Shown: positions 36,975-44,567 of the stretch, one piece after another
How positions within the stretch are numbered: the first letter of the stretch is position 1
How the letters are laid out: each line of letters begins with the position of its first letter
Assembly (NCBI GenBank): GCA_964369755.1
Contig: CAYJFY010000005.1
Coordinates: 31,175 to 95,174 of the forward strand
Origin: CAUPWF01 sp964369755
Lineage (GTDB): Bacteria > Bacillota > Clostridia > Lachnospirales > Lachnospiraceae
Length of the DNA stretch: 64,000 bases
Direction of reading: 5' to 3'
Position numbers and translations under genes: made by a program
Notes under the pieces: model-generated
What the model was told of the DNA's origin: nothing
What the model saw: only the letters and a program-made list of their open reading frames with translations
Database searches by the model: none

Positions 36975-37356
36975 CTCTGATTTTTTGTTTCATCTCTGTT
37001 GTGCTGATCCCTTCCGTCCTCGGAAGGTACACCACCTCGCATAAGTCCTTCAGATGGTCAAACTTTCCTGCCCAATCATCCCCCATGACAAATACATCCA
37101 CATCATGCTCCTGAATATCCTTCGCCTTTTGCTCCCAGTTTTCCTCTAGGATCACTTCATCCACATAACGAATCGCCTTTAATATCTCCACTCGTTCTAC
37201 GTCAGGATAGGTAGCCACCTTTCCTTTGATTGCATTGAAGGCATCGCTACTCACACATACAATCAGGTAGTCTCCGTACTCCTTTGCCCTCCTCAAGATA
37301 TTCAAATGTCCAATATGGAACAAGTCAAATGTTCCATAAGTAATCACTTTCTTCAT
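36964..37356 (-). CDS. tagD: Glycerol-3-phosphate cytidylyltransferase
   Basis: 130 residues, the usual size of TagD/GCT. TYGTFDLFHIGHLNIL holds the HxGH nucleotide-binding motif, and LPRTEGISTTEMKQKI the RTxGISTT signature; VMGDDWAGKFD is the glycerol-3-phosphate side. It makes CDP-glycerol from CTP and glycerol-3-phosphate in the cytoplasm, the donor for the three TagB/TagF-type proteins encoded downstream. RTEGISTT separates it from ethanolamine and nicotinamide nucleotide cytidylyltransferases. It is third in the unit after tagG and tagH. Confidence 0.96.
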   Translation of the reverse strand: MKKVITYGTFDLFHIGHLNILRRAKEYGDYLIVCVSSDAFNAIKGKVATYPDVERVEILKAIRYVDEVILEENWEQKAKDIQEHDVDVFVMGDDWAGKFDHLKDLCEVVYLPRTEGISTTEMKQKIRDDQ

Positions 37357-37374
37357 AATATAATATTCCCTTTC

Positions 37375-38190
37375 TCAAAAAAATCGTTCAAAGAAGCCTG
37401 CTTTCTTTTGTTTGTGAATCACGCGTGCTTCGAACCTCTTTTCTCCGTGTATCTTCTTCTCCTGTGCCGACAGTTTCTGGTATGCATCGCTAAACTCTGT
37501 ATATTGCCTTGCAACCTCGTCCACATTTCCATAGGCCTTCAACTCTCCACCTTCAATCCAGATGGCGGTATCACAGAAGCTCTTCACCTGTGGCAACGAG
37601 TGGGAGATAAACACTACGGTCTTTCCCTGCTGTTTTAATTCTTGCATGCGATCCAGACATTTCTGTGCGAAGCCTTTATCTCCCACTGACAAGGCTTCGT
37701 CGACGATGAAGATATCTGGGTCTAATGCCAAGTTGATCGAGAATCCTAGCCTGGATTTCATTCCGCTCGAATACTTCTTCACAGGCTGATATAGAAATCC
37801 TCCGATCTCGGCAAAGTCAACGACGCGATCTGTAATCTCCACAACCTGTTTCTTGGTTAGCCCTAGTAGCGCACCTTTTAGCTCTATATTCTCCAACCCT
37901 GTCAACTGCGCATTGAGACCTGTATTGATGGCAATCAACGCCTGCTCTCCTCGAATCGTCACACTTCCCTCATCCACCTCGGAGATGCCTGCGAGAATCA
38001 CAGACAGCGTAGACTTCCCAGAACCATTGGTCCCGAGTACCCCTACCACTTCCCCCTTTGGAATCTGAAGATTGATGTCCTTCAGCGCGTAGAAACTTTG
38101 GCTATCTCTATTCTTTTTTTCTTTTGATTTGAGCTTATATATCTTGGATACATGCTGCAATTCAATTGCATATTCTTGTGTCATATTCAT
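37375..38190 (-). CDS. tagH: Teichoic-acid-type ABC exporter ATPase (TagH)
   Basis: 271 residues from ATG at 38190 (six bases after AAAGG; a TTG two codons earlier is also open). ABC motifs: Walker A GTNGSGKST, signature YSSGM, Walker B IFIVDEALSVGDKG, switch His in FISHSLPQ. It resembles TagH and Wzt N-terminal domains but ends about 20 residues after the ATPase core. It lacks both the Wzt carbohydrate-binding domain and the long exported tail of Bacillus TagH, so it probably exports without reading the chain end. It pairs with the TagG permease ten bases upstream and leads directly to tagD. Confidence 0.92.
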   Translation of the reverse strand: MNMTQEYAIELQHVSKIYKLKSKEKKNRDSQSFYALKDINLQIPKGEVVGVLGTNGSGKSTLSVILAGISEVDEGSVTIRGEQALIAINTGLNAQLTGLENIELKGALLGLTKKQVVEITDRVVDFAEIGGFLYQPVKKYSSGMKSRLGFSINLALDPDIFIVDEALSVGDKGFAQKCLDRMQELKQQGKTVVFISHSLPQVKSFCDTAIWIEGGELKAYGNVDEVARQYTEFSDAYQKLSAQEKKIHGEKRFEARVIHKQKKAGFFERFF

Positions 38191-38199
38191 AACCAACCT

Positions 38200-39006
38200 T
38201 TACATCATATCTATAAACTTGAATTTGAACTTGTACATCATGAAGCTTCCTACCGAGATCAGCCCTAGTGTAATCACCCAAAATATCAACATCTCTTGCC
38301 AATAGTACAGAAATCCTCGATGATAGAAGAAGCAGTCGCGGTACCCTTGCACAATATAATAGATTGGATTGGCCTTGAAGATATATCCTAGAATCCATGG
38401 AATATCCTTCGGGATTGTCCAAAGTATGGGTGTTAAATATAACAATAGTCGCATAATCGCCAAGATTAATTTTCGGACGTCTCTCGCTAGCATATTGAGC
38501 ACCGATGTGGTCATGGAGATGGCCACTGAAAATGCAAATGCACAGACCAAATAATAGACTAACCCAAACCAATGCACGGTCGGAAAATACCCTCCGATTG
38601 CAAATGTCACCACTAGGATGAGCATGATAATCATATGATTAAACAATTCCTTTAGCACCACCGTCGCCGGTAGGATACTCACTGGAAACTTCATCTTTGT
38701 AATCACACCCACCTTGGAATGAATCGCCTTACACCCATTTGTAATGCACGGTGAAACAAAGAACCAAACCACCATACCACCAAGCATCCAATAAATATAT
38801 GGAATCCCGTCCACATCGCCACGCGCCATGATGAACCCAAACACAAACCAATAAGTCAGCACTTGAATAATGGGATTGGCAAAGTTCCAAAACAGACCCA
38901 ATCGAGAGTCTCTGATGTCACCAAGAATCTCGTATTTTGCTATAGAATAGATTCGATATATATTTTCTATATTCTCCTTGAATACATATCTTAAACTCTT
39001 TAACAT
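38200..39006 (-). CDS. tagG: Teichoic-acid-type ABC exporter permease (TagG)
   Basis: 268 residues, six helices, ABC-2 polysaccharide permease family: AKYEILGDIRDSRLGLFWNF (N-terminal amphipathic region), NPIIQVLTYWFVFGF, LYLTPILWTIPKD, and NPIYYIVQGYRDCFFY near the C-terminus. It forms the membrane channel with TagH. GGAGG is six bases from the ATG and a near-consensus promoter is 29 bp up, so it leads the locus-wide run of minus-strand modules. It is related to, but clearly different from, the permease at 8126-8938. Confidence 0.93.
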   Translation of the reverse strand: MLKSLRYVFKENIENIYRIYSIAKYEILGDIRDSRLGLFWNFANPIIQVLTYWFVFGFIMARGDVDGIPYIYWMLGGMVVWFFVSPCITNGCKAIHSKVGVITKMKFPVSILPATVVLKELFNHMIIMLILVVTFAIGGYFPTVHWFGLVYYLVCAFAFSVAISMTTSVLNMLARDVRKLILAIMRLLLYLTPILWTIPKDIPWILGYIFKANPIYYIVQGYRDCFFYHRGFLYYWQEMLIFWVITLGLISVGSFMMYKFKFKFIDMM

Positions 39007-39034
39007 TTCTTTCCTCCAATTTTACATTGCCCCT

Positions 39035-39064
39035 ATTATATCCTCTCTGACTTGATTTTGTCAA
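39035..39064 (-). promoter_or_regulatory. Consensus sigma-A-type promoter for the tag-like unit
   Basis: On the minus strand TTGACA (39059-39064), an 18-base spacer, then TATAAT (39035-39040), about 29 bp before the tagG ATG. It lies between the HD-gene terminator and tagG. Confidence 0.85.
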
Positions 39065-39114
39065 TTATTCACAGAATATACATATATTGTTTACTCTAAC
39101 CACTATACTTAATC

Positions 39115-39171
39115 AAAAAACTTACAGAGACTGTAAACACCAACACACTGTGCCACACACTCTCTGTAAGT
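39115..39171 (-). terminator. Intrinsic terminator after the HD-domain gene
   Basis: On the minus strand an 11-base perfect stem (arms 39120-39130 and 39161-39171, ACTTACAGAGA/TCTCTGTAAGT) is followed at once by TTTTTT. The 30-base interior is long for a terminator loop. It begins four bases past the stop codon at 39176. Confidence 0.8.
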
Positions 39172-39175
39172 ACTC

Positions 39176-40843
39176 CTATTTATCAATTCCTATAAATTGA
39201 TCTATCAAATAGTCAAAAATTTCTTTCTTGTTTATTTCATGATTAGACTCTTTGTTGTGGAAGATATAGAAGAAATCATCTCTCCATTTATCTTCGCCAC
39301 TTAAAAGTGTAACCACCTCTCCAAAACTATCAACCACATCACCTGTATTCGTCTTAAAAACAATATTAATATTTTTTACATCCTCTTTATTGAAACCACT
39401 ATAAAATTGAGATACATTTAAAAGAACATAATCACAGTCTTCATTATGTTTTTTCGAGTAATTATTGAGGCTATTAAACACTTTCATAATGCTTTTTTTC
39501 TTATCCAATTGTTTATCTCGTGTTCTTGGGGGGATTCCTTCAACATTATCTTCAAGCGAGTCTATTTCTTTTTTCAACTTGTCAATCAACTGAGAATTTA
39601 TAACCCAACTATCAGAATTCATTCTAACATATTTCTCTGCATCCTTCAGTGCATTTTCTATCTTTGACATAGATTGTGAACCGAGCATATTCTTTAAGTA
39701 TGACTTATACTCCGCTTCCGACTTCCACATTGGGCTTCTCCGATGATTTCGTTCCATATACTCTTTACTCAAAGAATCAGTAAGTATATTCTTCAACAAA
39801 AAAATCACATCATCATCACAGAGAAGTGAAATTCTGATATTATCTTGAAACACTACCCCTTCTACACCTAATGTGTTTTCTGAAAAAAGCCGCTGTCCAG
39901 ACATGTTCAATTTTAAATTTAATTCATTAATAATGTGCTGTATAATATACATTTCATAAAGTACTACTGGATGATTTTGAATCCACTTACGCTCACAATC
40001 ATGCGCATAAACTACATTTTCAATTACACTAATTGCATTTTTATAGTAAGCCACTTCATATACTGTAATGTCAAAATCTTCATCATTCTTATCTGGAATA
40101 TCTCTTTCAATAATAGTCAAAGAAGTTAGCAATCTTTCATAATCTATCGAAACCGTATCAAATCCCGTAAAAAATGCATCGCGAATTAAGTAGTCAAGTC
40201 TATCTACATCTATCACTTTTGAATTCAACAAAGAAATAAAGCAATTCAACAAGCTCTTTTCTTTCTCAATAGCAGAATACTTATATCCTGTTATGCATCT
40301 AGCAAAAAACTCTTTTGAAAAAGTATCATCGAGAAACTCACCAAATGAACTTATTCCAATAATACAACTCATAATTTCATGTGGTGCGGCGGAATTACTG
40401 TCGTCCGAAGGCACATCCTTTGAAAATTCATCACTATTAACAATATCTTTTAATCTGCTATGTAGTGACGCATATTTATTAATTGGAGTATCATCCAAAT
40501 AATATTTTTCACCTGTGTGGGAAAATGGGGCATGACCAACATCATGCAGCAAGCACGCTAGCAAAAAAACATTTTCAATCCTTTCAACATTATGAGTTTC
40601 GATTGACTTGTCCTTCAATTGTTTTACTATAGTTCGAGCTGCTATCTGTCCTAGGTAGAACACACCTAAAGAATGAATGAATCTATTGTGAATAGATGAA
40701 GAGTAAAGTGGCGAATAACTTGTTTGAATCACCCTACGCAAGCGCTGAAAAAACGATGTGTCTATTATTCGTTTTGAAATATCCGTAGGTATATTTATAT
40801 ACCCATATATGGGATCTCTTAATTGTTTTATTGTGGACATCAT
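39176..40843 (-). CDS. HD-domain phosphohydrolase, SAMHD1/dGTPase-like
   Basis: 555 residues. HD-superfamily metal ligands are complete: NRFIHSLG (H57), LLHDVGHAPFSHT (H100, D101, with the second His of DVGH) and VIDVDRLDYLIRD (near 215). RFxHSLG, HDxGHxPFSH and DVDRLDYLxRD are the pattern of SAMHD1-like dNTP triphosphohydrolases. The substrate is inferred; related HD proteins also act on other nucleotides. The C-terminal 250 residues are charged and not recognised. The ATG overlaps the stop of the small upstream gene by four bases (ATGA). Own promoter (41310-41338) and terminator (39115-39171) make this a two-gene cassette, AT-rich, between surface-protein genes and tagG. dGTPase-type enzymes can defend against phage by draining dNTPs, so a defence role is possible. 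Confidence 0.88.
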   Translation of the reverse strand: MMSTIKQLRDPIYGYINIPTDISKRIIDTSFFQRLRRVIQTSYSPLYSSSIHNRFIHSLGVFYLGQIAARTIVKQLKDKSIETHNVERIENVFLLACLLHDVGHAPFSHTGEKYYLDDTPINKYASLHSRLKDIVNSDEFSKDVPSDDSNSAAPHEIMSCIIGISSFGEFLDDTFSKEFFARCITGYKYSAIEKEKSLLNCFISLLNSKVIDVDRLDYLIRDAFFTGFDTVSIDYERLLTSLTIIERDIPDKNDEDFDITVYEVAYYKNAISVIENVVYAHDCERKWIQNHPVVLYEMYIIQHIINELNLKLNMSGQRLFSENTLGVEGVVFQDNIRISLLCDDDVIFLLKNILTDSLSKEYMERNHRRSPMWKSEAEYKSYLKNMLGSQSMSKIENALKDAEKYVRMNSDSWVINSQLIDKLKKEIDSLEDNVEGIPPRTRDKQLDKKKSIMKVFNSLNNYSKKHNEDCDYVLLNVSQFYSGFNKEDVKNINIVFKTNTGDVVDSFGEVVTLLSGEDKWRDDFFYIFHNKESNHEINKKEIFDYLIDQFIGIDK

Positions 40844-41205
40844 GTTCTTACCCCAAGTTGTAAAACAGACGTTTTATCCATAAAAGCCTTTAACACATCC
40901 AATGATAAATACCCTCTAAAAGCATCCTCTAGATCATCCACTGTAATTTCTTCTCTAAGCGAAATTCCATTTGTCCCATCTATACTTTTCTCAACAAAGA
41001 AGTCCGAATAATTTCTAAACAACGCTTGAGTATTCTCTCGCGACAAAACCAAAATTGCTTTTTCATTTTTCTCCGAAAGTATTGTGACCACTCTTGAACC
41101 ATAGTCTTCTAATTCCTTGAATGAAACGTATTTTTTATTATTAAAATTAAGTATTTCGATTAATGCATTTGCAGCCAAATCTTCAATCCCTATATATACA
41201 CACAT
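40840..41205 (-). CDS. Small protein of unknown function, coupled to the HD protein
   Basis: 121 residues. No known family is recognised. The sequence is soluble and mixed alpha/beta: MCVYIGIEDLAANALIEIL at the start, a central ILSEKNEKAILVLSREN strand-like part, and an acidic second half. It begins after TAGGAGGGATTTTT and ends in a four-base overlap with the HD gene, so the two are very likely made in fixed ratio. It could be a regulator, sensor or partner of the nucleotide hydrolase. Nothing in the sequence shows an enzyme site or a DNA-binding helix. Confidence 0.75.
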   Translation of the reverse strand: MCVYIGIEDLAANALIEILNFNNKKYVSFKELEDYGSRVVTILSEKNEKAILVLSRENTQALFRNYSDFFVEKSIDGTNGISLREEITVDDLEDAFRGYLSLDVLKAFMDKTSVLQLGVRT

Positions 41206-41309
41206 AAAAATCCCTCCTATACTTCTTTTTTGTATTTTCTTGTACTATATCATACTCCATAGATAATTATTTCATTACCGAAAACAAATCCAAATTTACC
41301 TTGTACCAC

Positions 41310-41338
41310 ATTATACTACGAACTAACACAATAATCAA
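41310..41338 (-). promoter_or_regulatory. Sigma-A-type promoter for the HD cassette
   Basis: On the minus strand TTGATT (41333-41338), 17 bases, TATAAT (41310-41315). It leaves a leader of about 100 nt before the 121-residue gene; I see no riboswitch fold in that leader. Confidence 0.7.
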
Positions 41339-41351
41339 ATACGATTTATTC

Positions 41352-41383
41352 AAAATAAATGAGGGTGCGCTCTGCACACCCTC
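41352..41383 (-). terminator. Intrinsic terminator of the surface-protein operon
   Basis: On the minus strand a 10-base GC-rich stem (GAGGGTGTGC/GCGCACCCTC, one G-U) with a three-base AGA loop is followed by ATTTATTTT. It starts 12 bases after the stop codon of the cadherin-like gene and closes the 46331-to-41395 operon. Confidence 0.85.
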
Positions 41384-41394
41384 ATCTACAGCAA

Positions 41395-43014
41395 TCACTT
41401 ACTGTCTTCTTTTGCTTCTTCCTCCGTCGCCATGTCAGTTTCTTTGCTTACTTCCGCCTCTGGCTCGGTGCCAGTTTCTTCGCTTGCAACTGTCTCGATT
41501 TCTGTCTCTGCCGTGACTTCTTCGTTTTCCTCTACCCCGACTTCTTCGCTTGTTTCCACCTCTGTTTCTGTAGCAACTTCTTCGCCTTCTATGGCTGGCA
41601 TCTGACGTTTTCTCAATTTGATAATCAGTGTAACAACTGTTGCTACCAATAGAACTCCTAATACAATACTAACTATCATAAGTGTATTCACGAGTGATTC
41701 TAATTCTTGAATTCTCGTTTGCTTGCTTGCATTCTCAGTACTAAGCTCATCAATAGATGCTTTATCTGCCTGCTGCTCTACTAAAAATGCCTCATACTCG
41801 TTCGCAGTGATAGCCGCTAGGGATGGATTTGCAATAAATCGATCTTCGCTCACGCTGTATAAATATTCTGTGGATACACCTGTCTCATCCATCAGGTTAA
41901 AGATTTTATAATTCGCCAAGGCTTCGCTTTCATATCCCCAACCTTTGATGACTGTTCCTGCCACTGTAATGTCTTCGTATACAAAACCTTCTCTCGCTTG
42001 CTCATCTTGCTTCAACTCGAATACATAATAATTTTTCTCGTCGATTGTAATGGCTTGTATTCTCGATGCAATCTGTTCGTCTTCATAGATATAGAACCCT
42101 GTTTGCTCTTCTCCATCAATCAAATATAGCATATTCATATCGAGTTGTGTGCTATACCAACCCATGAATTTTTCGCCATTAATCTCGAATTCGATTGGGT
42201 CAAAACTTGTGAATCCTTCCACACCTTGTATATTCTTGACCACACCCAATTCCATTCCATTGTAGTCGAAGAAAATAGTCGGCGCCTCGTTCAATGTTAC
42301 AACAATGGTGTAATTTCTCTTCTGTCCGTTCTCCGCCGTAACAGTCACTACGATTTCATTATCTCCTAGAGCAAGGTCCTTCTCACCTGTTCCAGACACT
42401 GTCGCCTTGCTATCGTTTTTCGTTGCTGAAACATTGATCGTTGGGACATCCCACACAACTGCTGTGTAATTTGTTTCTCCCGAACTAAATTCTGGCGATA
42501 ATTCCACTCCCTCAATAAAAAGCTGTTTCAACTTATTATCACTTGAACGTGTATCTGCTGGCTCACTTGGTGCTGCTGGTGCTGGTGTGCTAGATCCGCC
42601 ACTCGGCGCTGCTGGTGTGCTTGGCGCTGCTGGCGCATTGATCGCTACACTTACGGATTTCGATGTGCCTGGTGGTATATCTTGATAATCCGAGGTTGTT
42701 GCATTCGTCGCTGTAACTGTTACTGTTACGGTTCCGCTTCCTCCAGCTGCAACTGTAAGACTCCCTCCGCCTTCTACCCATCCAGGACCAGATACTAGGC
42801 TTCCTCCTGATACTGAAAATGAATACTGACCTGTTGTTCCACCACCGAAACTGACCGTAAATGTCTCATTCGGTGCAACAGAACCTGGTCCTGACACACT
42901 AAAGGATGCCGCTTCTACGTTCGTACCGGGAACTGCGATCGTCAATATCATGACTGCAATGATGGCTCCTACTATTTTCTTGCTCTGTTCATATCTTTTC
43001 ATAAAATTCATCAT
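41395..43014 (-). CDS. Secreted, membrane-anchored protein with cadherin-like domain
   Basis: 539 residues. A signal peptide (KKIVGAIIAVMILTIAVPG, cleavage near VEA) is followed by a beta-rich domain (about 34-130, FSVSGPGSVAPNETFTVSF), a Pro/Ala/Ser linker (130-155), and a cadherin-like beta-sandwich (about 158-245: NKLKQLFIEGVELSPEF, YTAVVWDVPTINVSA, NYTIVV). A region of unknown fold (250-420), a short coiled coil and one membrane helix (LMIVSIVLGVLLVATVVTLII) follow, then a very acidic cytoplasmic tail of about 70 residues rich in E, T and A. The start overlaps the amidase stop (ATGA). It is the last gene of a three-gene surface operon. The first beta domain is common in clostridial surface proteins; a cohesin relationship is conceivable but not shown. 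Confidence 0.85.
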   Translation of the reverse strand: MMNFMKRYEQSKKIVGAIIAVMILTIAVPGTNVEAASFSVSGPGSVAPNETFTVSFGGGTTGQYSFSVSGGSLVSGPGWVEGGGSLTVAAGGSGTVTVTVTATNATTSDYQDIPPGTSKSVSVAINAPAAPSTPAAPSGGSSTPAPAAPSEPADTRSSDNKLKQLFIEGVELSPEFSSGETNYTAVVWDVPTINVSATKNDSKATVSGTGEKDLALGDNEIVVTVTAENGQKRNYTIVVTLNEAPTIFFDYNGMELGVVKNIQGVEGFTSFDPIEFEINGEKFMGWYSTQLDMNMLYLIDGEEQTGFYIYEDEQIASRIQAITIDEKNYYVFELKQDEQAREGFVYEDITVAGTVIKGWGYESEALANYKIFNLMDETGVSTEYLYSVSEDRFIANPSLAAITANEYEAFLVEQQADKASIDELSTENASKQTRIQELESLVNTLMIVSIVLGVLLVATVVTLIIKLRKRQMPAIEGEEVATETEVETSEEVGVEENEEVTAETEIETVASEETGTEPEAEVSKETDMATEEEAKEDSK

Positions 43015-44555
43015 GCTTCTTCCCCTGTTCCCTCTTCTGGTTCTTTCTGTTCCCCTGTTTGATTTTTCTCAGACGTTCCTGTCGACGACTCTCCTGTGGT
43101 TCCTGGGGTTCCCGTCGTTGTATCTCCTGTGGTTCCTGGTGTTCCCGTCGTTGTATCTCCTGTGGTTCCTGGGGTTCCCGTCGTTGTATCTCCTGTGGTT
43201 CCTGGGGTTCCCGTCGCTGTATCTCCTGACGTTCCTGGGGTTCCCGTCGTTGAACCTCCTGTCGTTCCTGATGTTCCTGTCGTTGACTCTCCCGTCAATG
43301 GATCCTCTAGTGATTCTTGCAATGGATCTGCTACTGGCATATCCATCAAGGTATCAACCAATGGTTCAGCCGCTGGAACAGGTTCTGGCTCTCTCAGATA
43401 TTCTAAAACTCCCATGAAGTAATCCTTGATCATGAGGTAGTCGCTTGCTCGAATGACTCCATCTTCTTTCACATCTGCACGATTTGTTTGTACCTGTGAC
43501 AATGTAATTCCCTCTAGGAATGAGTCCTTAATCAAGAGATAATCGCTGGCTTTGATCACACCATCACCATTTACATCACCAACAAGATCAGGAATTGGCG
43601 TCGCTCCTTGTGGCAGTATACATACGACGAATTTTGCAGTTGCATTTTCATGACTGATGGTGACCACTTTGTTTCCTGGTGTGGAGCTATCAAATCCTGT
43701 CATCGTATATTCACCTGACGCTAGATCTACATTTCTACCATCGCTATATTGTGCATTGACAGTAATACCTGTCATGTCTAAGCTTTCACCCACGAAATAC
43801 TCCGTTTTTATCGGTGCTGTAATCGCGATCTCCGCGCTAAGTGTGCTGAGTCCCAGATTGCTTGCGATTGCTCTTACATTTGCCAAAGCTAATTCTTTTA
43901 ATTGTGCATCCGTAGACAAATAATTATTTCGATCCGATGCATTACTCAAGTATCCATGCTCGATGAGAAGCGATGGAATCCCTCGTTCTTTCGGTTCACG
44001 TAAAAGTGAATAGTAGTCTGCGGTTGTATTATCTGCGTATTTATAGTCATTTGCATTTCTTATCTTGATTCCGCGATCATTCAACCCGAGCCCAACTAGT
44101 TCGTTCTGAATGGATTGCGCCAAGTTCTTCACTTGGTCGTATGAAACCGCAGTATTGTAATTATGTACATAGTTTCCATTTGGATAATAGACTTCCGCTC
44201 CCGATGCACTCGAACTAGAAGACGCATTCGCATGAAGACTGATCATCAGGTCTGCCCCATAACGTGCCGCAATATTAGATCTCTCTTCTAATTCTATAAA
44301 GGTATCATCATACCTTGTCAGGTAAACTTCTGCGTTATGGTATTGTAGTAATGCCTCTTCCATATATAATGCAATTTTCAAGTTAACTGTCTTCTCGTGG
44401 ACACCTTCATGTGATGTACCAGAGTCCTTTCCTCCATGGCCTGCATCTATCACAATTACAAATGGATCCTTAGCTGCTTCTGCCACCCCTCCTTGGAATA
44501 GTATTCCTATTATAATCGAACATAAGGCCACGATGCTTGTGATTTTATTCTTCAC
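43011..44555 (-). CDS. N-acetylmuramoyl-L-alanine amidase with Ig-like and dockerin-like domains
   Basis: 514 residues. Signal peptide (1-27). Amidase_3 domain (31-215): VIVIDAGHGGKDSG (zinc His), MISLHANAS (second His), LLIEHGYLSN (catalytic Glu). It cleaves the peptide stem from peptidoglycan. Residues 222-300 are a Big_3-type Ig-like domain (GESLDMTGITVNAQYSDGR). Residues 310-372 hold two Ca-loop segments, DVNGDGVIKASDYLLIKD and DVKEDGVIRASDYLMIKD, arranged as in a type I dockerin. The tail is a Thr/Gly/Pro array of 11-residue repeats (TGTPGTTGDTT), probably an extended spacer. The gene lies 12 bp after the sorting-signal protein and overlaps the next gene. Cohesin partners are not recognised for certain in the window. 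Confidence 0.93.
   Translation of the reverse strand: MKNKITSIVALCSIIIGILFQGGVAEAAKDPFVIVIDAGHGGKDSGTSHEGVHEKTVNLKIALYMEEALLQYHNAEVYLTRYDDTFIELEERSNIAARYGADLMISLHANASSSSSASGAEVYYPNGNYVHNYNTAVSYDQVKNLAQSIQNELVGLGLNDRGIKIRNANDYKYADNTTADYYSLLREPKERGIPSLLIEHGYLSNASDRNNYLSTDAQLKELALANVRAIASNLGLSTLSAEIAITAPIKTEYFVGESLDMTGITVNAQYSDGRNVDLASGEYTMTGFDSSTPGNKVVTISHENATAKFVVCILPQGATPIPDLVGDVNGDGVIKASDYLLIKDSFLEGITLSQVQTNRADVKEDGVIRASDYLMIKDYFMGVLEYLREPEPVPAAEPLVDTLMDMPVADPLQESLEDPLTGESTTGTSGTTGGSTTGTPGTSGDTATGTPGTTGDTTTGTPGTTGDTTTGTPGTTGDTTTGTPGTTGESSTGTSEKNQTGEQKEPEEGTGEEA
43090..43287 (-). repeat. 33-bp in-frame tandem repeats coding TGTPGTTGDTT units
   Basis: Units start at 43090, 43123, 43156, 43189 and 43222, with a degenerate sixth from 43255. 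Middle units are nearly identical in DNA, a sign of recent copy-number change. The array encodes the C-terminal spacer of the amidase. Confidence 0.9.
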
Positions 44556-44567
44556 GATTTTCTCCTT

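Noticed and set aside
38162..38572. 136-residue minus-strand frame overlapping tagG
   Set aside because: Same strand, other frame as the well-supported TagG permease; no ribosome site.
39176..40843. HD protein as a c-di-GMP HD-GYP phosphodiesterase
   Set aside because: The motif pattern is RFxHSLG, HDxGHxPFSH and DVDRLDYL, that of SAMHD1-like proteins; no GYP motif is present.
43090..43287. CRISPR-like regular repeats
   Set aside because: Contiguous 33-bp units with no spacers, in frame within a protein gene.
42950..43417. 155-residue plus-strand frame with repeated LLWFLGFPSLY
   Set aside because: The repeat is the reverse-strand reading of the 33-bp Thr/Gly/Pro array of the amidase.
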